64,000 bases of DNA from Rhynchosporium graminicola (GCA_900074885.1 FJUW01000012.1:930001-994000), one strand, 5' to 3'; shown: positions 36,963-49,205, counted from the stretch's first letter. Made by a program: numbers and translations. The notes: generated from the letters alone by a model not told the origin.

Positions 36963-38148
36963 ATGGCATCCAAATATAAGGAAATCATCGTTGATATCAC
37001 AGGCCGAATAGGCACCATCAAAGTAAGTGCAGTCTGAATCCCCTCTCAGAAACCTTCTACTAAGCTTTCCGCAGTTCAATCGCCCTAAAAGCTTAAACTC
37101 CTTCACCAACAAGGTCTCCCAGGAAACCATATCTGCCATCCGAGAACTGAATGAACATCCCGATACAGTATTCACAGTTCTCACCGGTGAGGGAAGATTC
37201 TTCTCTTCGGGGGCCGATGTCAGAGGTACGTATACTTATCTGCCTCCATTCAAGCTCTAGATTCTGGCTCATCTTATGTCTTATTTTGAAATAGGTTCTG
37301 GACTTGAAAGTATCGAGAAATATGCGAATGACGGGGAAAAGAAAATTGCTTTTATGCATAGATTCACTCCTGGTGATTTTTCCTGTTTCTGTTTCGTCTC
37401 ATAGGGCGAGTAGAATGGGACTAACTTTACCAGCACTGGAGATGCTTCGTTCTATTATCGACCATAAGAAGGTGTTTGTCCTGGCGCTTAATGGTCCGGC
37501 TGTAGGTGGTGGAGCTGCTTGGTTTACTGGTATCTCAGATATTACATTTGCTTCGACGTCTTGCTATCTTCAGTACGTATCACTATACACCAAAACGCTC
37601 CACAATCTTGCGGCGTGGAACATTCCCTTTCATTTTCCAGATTTGATTAAAAGGGTTTTGCAAATACCGAATTGACACCACAATTAGAGCACCATTTTCT
37701 GCCCTCGGCCTCGTCCCCGAGCACGGGTCCGCTATCAATTTCGCGCAAAGCATGGGCGTCCACCGTGCTAACGACTTCTTCATGTTTGGACGAAAGCTTA
37801 CCGCCGAAGAACTCGAGCAATGGGGAATTGTCAATCGCGTTTTCCCAGCTGAAGGCTTCCAACAGAGCGTCCGCTCCTTCCTAGAGGAGCAGCTGAAAAA
37901 CAATGACCCTAAGAGTATGATGGAGATGAAGAGATTGCAAAACGCGCCGCTGAGAGATGGGAGGTTGATTGCGGTGGTTAATGCTATTGACGCGTTGGCG
38001 GAGAGGTTCGTCGAGAATGCGCCCATGGAGAGATTTGCAGTCAAGAAGAGGGAAATGGAGAGTAAGTGTTCCTGCCTTGTTTTAAGGGGGATCGATGGGC
38101 TAATGTGTGATTGTAGCGAAATCGAAGAACCGAAGTTCGAAGATCTGA
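36963..38148 (+). CDS. Peroxisomal enoyl-CoA hydratase/isomerase (Eci1-like), C-terminal SKI
   Basis: Members of this crotonase family act in peroxisomal beta-oxidation, Eci1 moving cis-3 double bonds of unsaturated fatty acids to trans-2. Six exons (36963-37022, 37075-37225, 37295-37372, 37434-37572, 37688-38061, 38117-38148) join to 277 residues. The N-terminus reads MASKYKEIIVDITGRIGTIK, then FNRPKSLNSFT. The CoA-binding FSSGADVRGSG and the oxyanion-hole region LALNGPAVGGGAAW are present, as is the candidate catalytic Glu in LGLVPEHGSA. The tail REMETKSKNRSSKI ends in SKI, a plausible peroxisomal targeting signal type 1 that appears only if the last intron (38062-38116) is removed. The short intron 3 has a GACTAAC branch site 9 nt from its acceptor. 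Isomerase versus hydratase cannot be settled from sequence alone. Confidence 0.88.
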
Positions 38149-38978
38149 GCAGTTTAGTAGTGTTTGCTGTACGATTTGTTCAGTCAAGCCCGTCTCAGTC
38201 CCGTGCGTTACTCAATAATTATTATTGATAGAGCCCAGTGGTTCTTGCCGAGGATCTTCGCACGAAGATTTTTTGAGGCCATTATCCAAGCACATTTATG
38301 ATTGTCTAAAATCATGGTCAACAGTATCGATGGAAAGCATGACGAGCTTCGTGCCATATTCTGTTTGCAAATATAAAAGTCTCCTCCATGCCCCGCAAAT
38401 CTCTCATCTACCAGCATCTTATGTAACGTGTAAAGGGACTGGTGTCCGCGGAATCGGGCGTTCACAGTGCCTGATTCTGAATACCTGGTGGTGTAATTCA
38501 TGCCAACTAGGCACCTCACTTATTTCGCACTGCGCACTGAATTTACAACGCAGTGAACGGACTATGTTTCTACCAAAGGACGGCAAACCCAAATTCTACT
38601 CAGGAGCCGTAAGGTCTGGAGGAGAAACACCAAACCTGGTGGATCCAATCGCGAGTTAAGCGCTTCTAAAGTCAATCCGCTCCTACAAGCCAATCGACGT
38701 CGGTCGCATCGAGTCCCCAGAGCCAATTGAATTACGTCTTCATACAATGGTGACTCAAGAATTCGATACGACTTTTAGTATGCTGAAGCGAATAATGATT
38801 GCAGAGGTCAAGAGGAGCTGCGGCCAACTGCGTTGAAACTTAGCGTTTGGGGGTTGGGCGCTTCGCTCACGTGTTCTGCCCAGCTACAGAGGAGGAGGAG
38901 GAGTTACAGCTTCAGAATATTCCTCCTCCTTTTGAATCCTCTACAACGCTTCTATACCATCAATAGAAGGCACACAAT
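38149..38978. other. Intergenic region
   Basis: No supported gene is seen. A purine-rich run (gaggaggaggaggag near 38890-38905) and the inverse-type run tattcctcctcctttt (near 38918-38933) lie just upstream of the kinase-like gene. Confidence 0.4.
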
Positions 38979-39898
38979 ATGCTACGTGTGAGGAGAGAAA
39001 TCCCCACAACTCGAGGAGAATTCATCTCACTCGGAGCTGTAGGATGGGTACACAAAATCAACGATCACATTGCATTAAAATCACCTCGAGAGGAGGATTG
39101 TGACAAATTTGCCCACGAAAAAAATTCTATGATTTACTTGAATCACACGCTCCTTGTCCAGACCTCCCTCAAAGTTTCTTACGGGCTTCGCGAGGCAACT
39201 TCCTTGCTTTCTATGGCGGTGGTACTCTTGACGAACGTCTGCGCAAACATCAAATTCGGGACGAAGGACCTCATGGAGGTAGTCTCATTAAGGTCAAGGA
39301 AAGAGAGCCCCTTGCACTCGTCGAGCGATGGATCATGGAACTATCGCATGCGGCTGCGTGGCTCGAATCTCTCGGATATGCCCACACAGATATCCGACCA
39401 CCTAATCTACTTCTTGACAGTCAAGAGCATCTCAAACTCACGGATTTCGATTCTGTTCGAAAGCTTGGGACACCTGCAGAAGGTAGCGCTGCTCCGTGGG
39501 CGCGTGTGCTTGGCACAGAGGCTGGCGACGAATGTGGATCATTTGGAGATAACGGCGCCCGGTATGAACAATTCGCTATTGGGTCAGTGCTGTATATGTT
39601 GACTCGTGGGTATGAACCATATGACGATGGATCTATAGCTCCTGAAGATGCTCCTGTGGTGGTTGTTCTCTTCCAACAAATGAAATTTCCGCCATTAGGG
39701 GAAGACAAACTGGATGGAGTTATCCAACAGTGCTGGAAGGGAGAATATGAGACTTTGAAAGATCTGGCAGATGAGACTAAGCTCTTATCCGGCGCCAGTG
39801 CATTCCCTCGCGCCACCGCTTTCGATGACGACTATTGCAATAAGGTCCGAAGGGAGTGTGAGGACTTGGTTGAACTTGGAATTTTTGATGAGAATTGA
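38979..39898 (+). pseudogene. Fungal kinase-like protein gene broken by a one-base frameshift
   Basis: Reading from ATG 38979 gives a kinase N-lobe start (SLGAVGWVHKINDHIALKSP, with the candidate ATP lysine). The frame is lost at a run of seven A at 39118-39124, inside ...DKFAHEK. The other frame resumes at once with YDLLESHAPCPDLPQSFLR, then FLAFYGGGTLDERLRKHQIR, the catalytic loop YAHTDIRPPNLLLD (HTD in place of HRD), LTDFDSV (DFD in place of DFG), a C-lobe EQFAIGSVLYMLTRGYEPYD and the end LVELGIFDEN* at 39898. One added base restores about 306 residues. No GT-AG intron explains the shift. It is either a recent null allele, a homopolymer sequencing error or a slip site. The group is a lineage-expanded family of small fungal kinase-like proteins; substrates are unknown. 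Confidence 0.7.
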
Positions 39899-42800
39899 AA
39901 GCCCTTGTTATTAAGCGCAATTGGAATGATTATCGCTAGCTGGTGAAACCAGGATTTTTTCCTATCCCAAATGACAATTGGTAGCATCTCTCTTCATTGC
40001 AATGCCAATAGGTCTTCTTTCCTCTTTCTGAGACTCTAGTCGACAATGAGTCTTACTGAGCTCATGGAAAGGAGAAGTGACAGCTGTAGTGGTGGTCGGC
40101 CTTGGGTATTTTATAGCTCTTTTCTGAAGAAGTTCCTAGCATTCTCAAATTCTGAAAACCATATTTCAATGACTCGAAGCCCGAATCCGAGGCCCCAATT
40201 CCAAATCCAAGCAGATTCTCTCAAATTGACTACTGTACAACCTATGTTACAGGATTGTTCTGATAATAGTAGTATTATCTGTCGGAAATCAGATGGGACA
40301 GGCCCAAGGGAGACTCCAACACAGATACTCTACCGAGCCGAGGGATATATACTTATCACATAACATATTGATACCTCTGATAATATTGTGTATAGTAGCT
40401 GCCATGGTGACGATATTTCTTTTTGATACATACAGGGAGGAATCTTATTTTGCATCTTTCGTTGCACCAAAGTCAGACACGAGCAAATCATTCCTGGTGG
40501 TGCTCACAGCAGAATTCTGATCTTGACAGTAGAAGAGATCAGGAAGGAGTGTAACAAGCCAGGAGTTTTCAGAGTGGTTGAAGGCCTCTGAAAGGATCGC
40601 GTAGTAATTGAACATGAACCATTCGTCGACCGTCGTCATAACTTGTTGTAACCAATTAAACCTGTCGACGAGGGGTTATACTCTTTCAATATCCTGCTCT
40701 TTCGATATCCAACGGAGTGAATGAGTGGGATTTTACAGGATTATACATTTGATAATACAACACCGGCTGCTTCATCTCTAATGAAGTCGCAGAACTTCCT
40801 GGAGATTTTAAGAAGAAGCATCTTGTACTTGAACTCCACTGAATCGTCTACCGTCAAGTTGCCGAACAATGCTTCTTTCGTGCTTTTCAGCTTGAGACAA
40901 CACTTCGAATGACAATGGAGGATCTTAATTTTCTCCATACAAAAAAGTAAGGCTACATAATGTCGGCTCGTAAAATTCCTGATTCACAGAACCTAGACAC
41001 ACACAAGAACATTGAAGAGGAAATTTATTTGTCAAAAAAAAAGAACGAGCGAAGAGAATACTGGATGGAGTTTGCTGATAAAGGAAAATAAGTTACGCGA
41101 GTTCACCCGTCTCTTCTAGATATGATCTACCCGAACGTTGCATCTCCAGTCAATCTTCTCTCGTGGCATGTATATCGTGCGTGCTACATAAAGCGTGTTC
41201 TTATACGGCATAAGTATCGTGGCTTTGTTTGGAGAGGAATGGCTGCCGCGGAAATTGGTAGTAGATTTCAGCTCGTAGTTGGGCCAAAGCTGGAATTTCT
41301 AGGGGGTGCAGTGCCATTAGTATGACGGTAGGTAGTAAGTGAACTGTATCTAAGGTTTATGATGTAGAATGCAGAAGACACCTAGAAATCTTGAATAATT
41401 GATTTTTGGATTAGTAGTAATGAGAGCAGCAACCTTTTTCAAGTCCTTCTCATTAGATAATCTTTATGAGTCATGAGAATAGATTACTATAGAAGTTTTT
41501 GAGATTATTAGTAGAGAATTTATAGGATATTTGCTTGAAGGCTTACTTTCCTTCGAGCCTTAAAGCTCGCTTACAGACAAGGTAGTAAAGAAAACTGACC
41601 GCCCTGCCCGCCTTGCGCCTTATTACCCAAGGCACGTGAGGAACATCAAGAGCTGAGAAATCGGAGATACACCTTTGAATAGACATTAGTACTACCTTGA
41701 TATTTGAAATAGATCTGAGATACAGATGATTACCTCACGACTTGAAGATACCTGTAGATACAATTATCATAATCGTAGCTGCTCCCACAGTATATTATTC
41801 AAGCTCATGGGCCTATTTGACTACGAATGTCGAGAGGAATATTTCCAGGAGATTTTTTCTATGGTACCGTGATTGGTCGTGTCATACTATAGAGCCAGGT
41901 CAACACTGTTGAGGGTGGCCTACATTCTTGGTAGTGTTACTGCGCAAGGTAAAATTGTTTCGCTAAGGTCGAAATAGGGGGCACTAGTAAAAGAAACTTT
42001 ATGCTTGAGGAACGTGCCACCTTTTAAGTAGTTTCTTATTTTGGTATAAATTATATAACATCCAAGAAGGTGACGCGGGATGACGCAAACCCCAACTTGA
42101 TATTGACAGAATCGTCATTTTCCGTCACTTATTGGAAGTGAATATTCGGAATTTCTAACTTAGTCGTCACTTCCAGGTAACATTTCGAAGCAAAATAATT
42201 CCTGGAGGTGTTTACTCCTCCCTAGGTATACGCTGTGCCTCGCTCAGATGAGACTTCTTTTCCCCAGATCCTTAGAAGAGACGATGACTCGCTGACTAGC
42301 GCTTACAATAGACTCCCGAACTCCGACTCAACCACGCAATGCTACTTGCGACTTGCAACTTACAACTCGCGTCTCTTTGGGAAGTTTCTCGTAGAATTAC
42401 TTTTCAGAATTTGGCAGAAACAATTTCCTACGCTAGCACATACAGTTCTCATGGGCGAGGCGGCCCGAGACGTTACACAGCAGAGTACAGTACCACCTGA
42501 GAAAACATGGCGAGATGCCACTCGCACAGCTATTTGAACTCCCCTCTCACGGTCCTCTCACGGGGACCAACCCTTGCTATGCAATGCAATTTCACGAACC
42601 AATCGTAACCTCCCGATATGGTATGCAGCTGATGGGAGCTAAGGCTACTTACTTAAATCAATATGCAGCTCGCCAATAGCCGGCCTCACGTATCTCGAAG
42701 GCTGTTGGGCCTTTGAAGGTTCTGTCTGGCTGACAGTCCTTGATAACAATCAGCTATCGAGCCCAAAAGCAAAGCAAATGTCTTTGAAAGGAGGATCCGG

Positions 42801-43080
42801 ACCGCTTTCTCATTAACGAAATGCACGACTGGCGTAAAGGGATGTCCTATTTCTGCTTAGTGCTACATACAAGCTTTGCAGACCGACAGTGCCACACCCA
42901 TCACTCCAAGATAGGCGAAGCCAGTAGTTACCGAATCAAGTTACAGTTAGTGTAACAGTGCCGCTGCTCAAATCGCATTCATGAAATGGCAGAACCTCTT
43001 GAGATTTCCTCCAGTATTGTCGCAACAGTTACACATATTATTTGCAGGTGCCACTCTGTCTTTTCCGAGGAGTTCTCACG
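39899..43080. other. Long AT-rich intergenic region
   Basis: No gene can be supported. Two minus-strand frames, 40938-40741 (FCDFIRDEAAGVVLSNV end) and 40639-40445 (MTTVDEWFMFNYYAILSEAF start), look weakly protein-like and could be remnants. The stretch 41340-42060 is markedly AT-rich with many TpA steps. Around 42116-42176 there are inverted elements (ggaagtga...tcacttcc). A decayed transposon is possible but not shown. Confidence 0.4.
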
Positions 43081-44788
43081 ATGGTCTTGACAGAAAAGTT
43101 GCCATCTGCGAGGGTTCGCAGTCTTGGAAGCATGAGCGAACCTAAAAGGATACTTTTCTTCACCAGCAGCGAATATGGGCAAGCGAATGTGGTCCTTGCG
43201 GTGGCCTCCGAACTTCTCAATATGCAGAAATACGAAATCCATATCGCGTCATTTTCACCACTTAGACGTCGTGTAGATGAGCTCAACAAACTTACTCCGC
43301 GAGATGGTCTTCGCAGTGTCTTTCATTCTATCGCCTGTCCAGCTGCTTTGGATGCCCTTGTTGCTAAGAATGAGTTTATCGGACCGTATTCACCGGGTGT
43401 TCGCGGGGCTATAAAGACTTACAAAGTTACACTTCCAGCTATGGCTAGTACCTGGAGTGAAGCGGAATATATGTCAAGCTACCAGAGATGTTTGGATATT
43501 ATCAATTCCGTCGACCCCAACATTATTGTTGTTGATCCGCTCATGAGCCAAGGACTTGAAGCGTGCAATACCTTATCACGGAAACGTGTAGTGCTCAGGT
43601 ATGTCACTAAGTGTTGCCCGGTGCTGGAATTTCTATGATCATGTACCCATAATCAAAGGAATTCCCAATCCGAGGACTATTTTTTATATACTAAACATAG
43701 ACTCTAGTCCAAATACATTTCTCGAGCTTTTACGAAAGGAACAGCCAATATATTCCCAACTTTTCAAGATCCCAACGTATGTAGATTGCAGATCTGCAAT
43801 AACTTCTGTTTGGTTGACTAACACCTTCAGGGTGGCTTCCGGGTTCTCCTTTCCAGTTCCATTGCACCTCATCCCTGCAAATATCTACCTCAAATTGGCA
43901 CTGCTCTGGTCCATCATAACTTCACCAAAGATCAAAGCTCTCATGCGTTACCGCAAATCAAATCAATTACCCAGCCTGCCTCCTGTGTTCAACCTCTGGC
44001 AAAAGGAGAACCACTACCTTGTACCATCTGTCCCAGAGACTGACTATCCTTGTCACGTTCCACCGAATGTGACTTCCTGTGGTCCAATACTTCTACCAGT
44101 TGAGCCGGTTTTCAGCCAAGATCCTGAGCTTCTCACATGGCTCAAACGTAGCCCAACAGTTCTCATAAATCTCGGCAGTCACATTCGGATGGATGAGACA
44201 ATGGCACGAGATTTCACTTCAGGACTGAAAATTTTCCTCGACAAGAAGCCTAACGTCCAGGTTCTCTGGAAGCGTAAGACATCTGGAGGAGTCGCTGTGA
44301 CGTCTAATCCCAAATCGAGCAAGGGAAACGCCAAAACTCACGTAAGGAAAGAAAAAGAGTATCTCGATTCTCTTTCATCGGAAATAGCCACGGGTCGGGT
44401 CCGAATCGTCGAATGGCTATCAGTCGACCCGTCAGCAATCCTTGGAACGGGACTCGTTGCTTGTTCTGTACATCACGGCGGATCGAACTCCTTTCACGAA
44501 GCTCTCCACGCTGGAGTTCCGCAGATCGTGCTACCCTGCTGGCTCGATACTCTTGACTTCGCCAATAAGGTCGAGTGGTTGGGAATTGGAGTCTATGGTA
44601 GTAAGCTAAGTGCGCCAAGCGTAGAAGCATGGGAGCTCTCTCGGGCGTTTCTGAAGGTTCTGGGTGATGGCGAAGAGGCGTCACAAATGGCCTTGAGAGC
44701 TAAAGAGCTTGCTGAAATTAGCGGGAGTTATGGGGGAAGGAAAAGGGCGTGCGGAAAAATCGTCGAGCTGCTCGAAAATTCCTGGTGA
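43081..44788 (+). CDS. Family 1 (UDP-sugar dependent) glycosyltransferase
   Basis: GT1 enzymes move a sugar from a UDP-sugar to sterols, lipids or secondary metabolites. Exons 43081-43598, 43708-43776 and 43831-44788 join to 514 residues. The N-lobe starts with KRILFFTSSEYGQANVVLAV (about 22), matching the GT1 pattern hydrophobic strand + GH/Q loop. The C-lobe shows PTVLINLGSHIRMDETMA, VQVLWKRK and the donor-binding signature VHHGGSNSFHEALHAGVPQI (about 408), followed by LDFANKVEWLGIG. Intron 1 is 109 bp, and its acceptor ACTCTAG is chosen because the nearer CATAG gives a stop. The alternative start at 43132 (MSEPKRIL) is equally credible. There is no membrane anchor. The acceptor substrate is unknown, and neighbours do not suggest a pathway. 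Confidence 0.87.
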
Positions 44789-45491
44789 AAGCAGGTTCTT
44801 GGTATTGCTAGGGTCGCAGGCCCTAGCCTCCGGATCTTCAGTTACATGGTGCCTCTAAATGCTCTTAGCTTTTTCTTCTACGAACTTCTCATATGCCATT
44901 CAGCGAGCTTGATGATGATGTACTGCAGCTTTTCTTGTTTGCGCCCTTACATACTACTGTCAATAATCCTTCGCTTCCTGCGTCCTTATTTTCATAATGA
45001 AATCAAACCAAGCTTTATTTTGTACAACATAGCCCGATAATGACAGAACCACTTCATATATAGTAGGAGATCCAAGCCCATCGAAACAACCAGACCAATA
45101 GCATGGAGGCTTCGATTGTCTTGAGATGTCGTTCACGTGTGTATTATTCATCTGGCTAAATTGGAAAGGCCCGCTCTGCCTTTGCTGCCGGTTTAGGCAA
45201 AATTTCTATATTGCGATTATCGTGCATTTATCACAAGTCAATGTTTTACGATCAGCTGGCACCATGGATAATCTTTGATTGGCAATGCCGGCGCAGGAAG
45301 TACCGAACTGTATATGGAATCTGGGCATGCTAACTCAATGCGGAGGCACCTCGTACCTTCCGAGTCACTAGTGATGTGAAATCTGATCAATATGGCAGGT
45401 GGTTAAGGAATTCAGTATCCCTATAGAATATTCGGATATGAATGGAAGGTCCTGCTGCTGTAACACCAATGACTCGGGGTTCTGTTTTCGG
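44789..45491. other. Intergenic region upstream of the AA9 gene
   Basis: It holds the glycosyltransferase 3' UTR and the AA9 promoter. A ggctaa element occurs near 45152; this hexamer is the XlnR/Xyr1 core, but a single hit is weak evidence. Confidence 0.4.
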
Positions 45492-45498
45492 TATATAA
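45492..45498 (+). promoter_or_regulatory. TATA box of the AA9 gene
   Basis: TATATAA lies 82-88 bp upstream of the AA9 start codon, the usual distance for inducible secreted-enzyme genes of filamentous fungi. It is the clearest TATA box in the window. Confidence 0.7.
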
Positions 45499-45579
45499 GA
45501 TGGTTCGCAGTACGCCATTTTCCCACTGTATTTCCAACACTTCCACCACGCCACGCCACATACATTTTCGAGCCTCAAG

Positions 45580-46620
45580 ATGAAGAATTTTGCAAGCTTA
45601 CTCGCTCTGACCAGTGTCGCTCAGGCACACTACGTCCTTCCGTCTCTCATCTCGGGATCGACTAAGACCTCGCAATGGCAATACGTTCGCCAGTAGGTGA
45701 TGGGACATCCCGAAGTTTCCTTTTTTGAATTTCTCAAGAATCTTAAGACATGTCTTACCCGTCTCTCAGAAACTTTTTGATGTAGCCATGACTGACTCCT
45801 CCATTATCTTAGATGGTCTGGCTACCAGTCTAACGGCCCAGTTTTAGATGTTACCTCGAAAGACATCAGATGTAACGTCAAGGGCGATACCAATTTTGCC
45901 AAGGGAACTCTTTCTGGTTGGTTAATTCCGTATCGAGTGCCTAATGATTAATCTACGTGTTTCGAAGCTTTGCTTGCTTTGAGCCAGTATCATATATATA
46001 CATGCTAATATTTTGACTAGTGGCCGCGGGCTCCACGGTGGGATTTACCAGCGAGCCACCGATCTACCATCCGGGACCAAGTCAAGCATATATGGCCAAG
46101 GTACCTGCTGGATCGACTGCTGCCAATTGGGACGGTTCTGGAAGTGTGTGGTTCAAGGTCTTCGCAGCAGGACCAAACCTCGAAGGACAGGCTCTAACGT
46201 GGCCTTCTGACAGTAAATTTTCGATTCACCTCCTTTGCGTCATATATTGATTGGATTTGCAGATGCAGCAACCTTGACTTGGAAAATTCCAGCAGCTACT
46301 CCCAGTGGTGATTATCTTCTCCGAATTGAACATATCGGACTGCACTCCGCTTCTGCAGCTGGTGGGGCACAGTTTTATATCTCGTGCGGACAAATCACTG
46401 TTACTGGTGGAGGTGCTGGAACGCCGAGCCCACTGGTTGCTTTCCCAGGTGCTTATAAGGCGACCGACCCTGGCTTGATGATCAATATCTATTATCCCGT
46501 GGTAAGTGATGATCTGGTACAAGATGGTGGTCTTGAAAGGAGTGCTGGACGAGAAATTCATGCTAACTTGCGCAGCCGAAAACATACACACTCCCTGGGC
46601 CAGCCGTATGGACTGGCTAG
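45580..46620 (+). CDS. AA9 lytic polysaccharide monooxygenase (secreted, no CBM1)
   Basis: AA9 enzymes are copper-dependent and cleave cellulose or related glucans oxidatively outside the cell. Five exons (45580-45692, 45813-45916, 46021-46212, 46263-46501, 46576-46620) give 230 residues. The signal peptide [16 protein letters not shown] is followed by His17, which becomes the N-terminal His of the copper brace (HYVLPSLI). The second brace His is in [14 protein letters not shown], and the axial Tyr lies in [13 protein letters not shown]. Other family segments are [15 protein letters not shown] and the end LPGPAVWTG. The 45-nt last exon supplies that end. There is no linker or carbohydrate-binding module. 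It is convergent with the AA11-like gene 1.3 kb away. Confidence 0.95.
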
Positions 46621-47907
46621 GTACTCGCAGACACCTGATACCAGAGAGCAAGAGGTGCGAGGATCACGATAGCCTTTTGGAAGGGAAGTCTTTCCGATGT
46701 AGAAACAGTAGTCACTCTGTCTCGCACAACCAACTCCTATGCATTTCCAGTTACCATTGTAGAGTAGGTAGCTCTGCAACACATTCTTTAAATGCATTAT
46801 CCTGTCACATAGAATACAGTCAGATGTTTGGATATACGCGACATCGAAGGGAAAGTGGTGCTATTTTACCAAGAGGGAGTATATCAAACCTTTTTTTGTC
46901 ACGATTTCATTTCGGCACTTGATTTAATAGATTTCTTTTCTTTTGTTTGACTGTGTTGTTTCTTTGTCACAGGAAATCTGTTTTATCCTTTCGACTTCCG
47001 AACCCGTTCATTCAGTTTCTGTATCCTCGGCTGGTACTTTGAGCAGATCGAGAACGATGAAAAGAAAGCCCATGCCTACGAAAGAAGGAGGTGAGTGGAT
47101 CCAGGAGATAAGTGCCTCGATGTACGCATCTGTCACATCTTGGTTAGTAGTGCAACTTGCAGACGCTGTAGTTCTTGCAATCTTTGGCCCACCAACCACC
47201 TACGGCTCGATGGGCTCTGCAGAGAATCACCTCGTCGGTACTGTGACCGCAGCGGGCGTATTTTCAGATCAGTTTGCAGATATGAATTCGATGTGGAGTG
47301 TGAATGTGGGTAGCTATGGAATCATAATGTCGAACAGTATATTTATTAGAACATGGGCTGGGTGTGGTGGAAACATAAATACAAATCGGCATAGATCGTT
47401 GTCAGTCTGGTCAGAAGGAATGGCAGCTGTTGAGCCTGCTTGTTATTATTTCCGACAACTGTTTTCCATATTTGAACAGAGCATACTATCACTGATCTTC
47501 TGAGTAAGACATCCCTATTGGCACATGAGATAACGGACAGCCGGTGGGATTCTCTTACAGCAAGCTGAAGCGATGAGAGCAATTATGCTTCTTCTTTTTC
47601 AGCATCGAGATCCCTGTATAGCTTTTTAAGAAACCATTCGCGGGAGGAAACAGCTCCAGAGTATGAAGCTTCAGTAACTCTCTGTTGAGAGAACCCACGA
47701 ATTCACTTATTCACCGGGAATGATCATATAACGAGATTTGAAGAAAGTCCCTGATTTTATGTACTGTCTTGCTGCGTCATGACGCCGAACTCTTGTCTAA
47801 TGAGGCGTGTGTGACAATCTACCTGAGGAACCATTGCTCCATCATCCGAAGAAACTATATACAGAGCCTATTTCTTCGTCGTTATTGATCGCACTTCCCA
47901 GAACTCC
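46621..47907. other. Convergent intergenic region between the AA9 and AA11-like genes
   Basis: The gap is 1.29 kb, long for two facing 3' ends. A plus frame at 46943-47503 has no ATG at its start, and I recognise nothing in it. A minus frame at 47199-47008 (MVGGPKIART start) overlaps it. Neither is supported as a gene. Confidence 0.4.
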
Positions 47908-49205
47908 TCAGACCATCCATTGACGACCCCGAATCGCAGCCGATCGACCACTGACTCCATCGCATCTGCCAAAGCCTGACATGCATCCAAGATTAGCAGA
48001 ACAGTAATCAGGTGTTTCACCGCAATATCCCCACTTTGAGCAGCAGGAACCAAATGTAGAGCCCAGGCAAGTAGTCGTGCCTCCGCACTCGCCGGTAGTA
48101 CTGATCGTCATCGCGGAACTGGCAGGGGCAGCGGGGGGAGTGTATACTGGTGGGGAAGATGGAAGAACCCCGATGACCATGACAGATGTTGTAACACTTG
48201 GATCCTTTATACCAGCAGCTGGGGCTTGAGCTGGGACCGTGGGAGGTGCAGGATTTTGTCCAGAAGCAGGTGGAGAGGCAGGACCGCATTCACCGGAGAA
48301 AGTCTTTTCCTGTTTCGCTCCCACAGTTGTGACGTCTGGTCCTGGATTGGGGAAGAATACGTCAGTCTCTTGCGTTGTTGTGCAGCCGTTACCGATGTTA
48401 GCCTTAAATATATCGGGACGCTGAGCGAATGCGACTGCAGGTGCAGGTCCGAATCCAGGCCCAATAGTGATGCTGGCGCAGTTCATGTACATCTCGCGAT
48501 TTCCAGTGTGATTCCACCAAAGCCAGGCAAAGACTGCGGCACCAGTCGCTGCATCTGAAGGGATGTTGAACTTGAAGTCTCCTCCAGTTGACGTTGGGCA
48601 AGCACCTTGGTAAGAGTGAATGACCTTCCAAGTCTAATGAAGAATTAGCAACTGTTTTGTGAATCGAGATGCCTTGCGAAGAGAATAAACATATCCCGAG
48701 AGAATTTTGGAATTTTGGGCAAAAGAGAAGAAAAGGTACCTTTCCGCTATCATAGCTAAGAGCAGCTTGGCAGGATCCTCCATTGTGGAAGGCTGGGTGG
48801 AGCGGTTCGTCGATAATACCTGTGATTGTGAAGTTGTACTCAGCACTATCAATCAACGTTAGCATTTGTGCATTCAAAAGAGCCGTGCTATGTGTGCCTA
48901 AACATATGTGACATACCCTGCATTCCAGGTAACGACGCTGGCACCGGCTGGGGTTCCAAGATCCGACAGGTGTGATCTACACGGAAAAGTGCTCCCATCT
49001 GGACTATAAAGTGTTAGAAAGCAAAAGCAAGAGGAAAGGTTGTCCGAGGGCCTTACGAAAGCGGAGCGTGATTATTGCTGTCCTTGGTGACCGTGAACTG
49101 GTTGTATCGACCTGAGAGCGCAGGAGGCCATTTCATCTCCATGTGAGCTTGAGACACAGTAGCTACAAGAGCGACCAGCGCCGTGACGAAAGTAGTTGAG
49201 ATCAT
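47908..49205 (-). CDS. AA11-like lytic polysaccharide monooxygenase with C-terminal CBM18 chitin-binding domain
   Basis: AA11 enzymes oxidise chitin. Exons 49205-49057, 49003-48917, 48845-48740 and 48633-47908 give 355 residues. The signal peptide MISTTFVTALVALVATVSQA leads to His21 (HMEMKWPPALSGRYNQ), the copper-brace N-terminus. The second His is in PAFHNGGSCQAALSYDSGK, preceded by DGSTFPCRSHLSDLG. The tail of the catalytic domain reads AVFAWLWWNHTGNREMYMNC. After a Pro/Ala-rich linker (residues about 245-300), a hevein-type CBM18 follows: ECGGTTTCLGSTFGSCC, then SKWGYCGETPDYC. This domain binds chitin, agreeing with the AA11 assignment. It probably acts on the fungus's own wall or on insect and fungal chitin; which cannot be told. 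Confidence 0.93.

Noticed and set aside
43042..43080. Longer N-terminus for the glycosyltransferase
   Set aside because: The extended frame starts with TTG; the first ATG is at 43081.
46943..47503. 186-codon plus frame between the two LPMO genes
   Set aside because: It does not begin with ATG, overlaps an equally open minus frame and shows no domain or splice-consistent extension.
43081..49205. A secondary-metabolite gene cluster built on the glycosyltransferase
   Set aside because: No polyketide synthase, peptide synthetase, terpene synthase, P450 or transporter is nearby.
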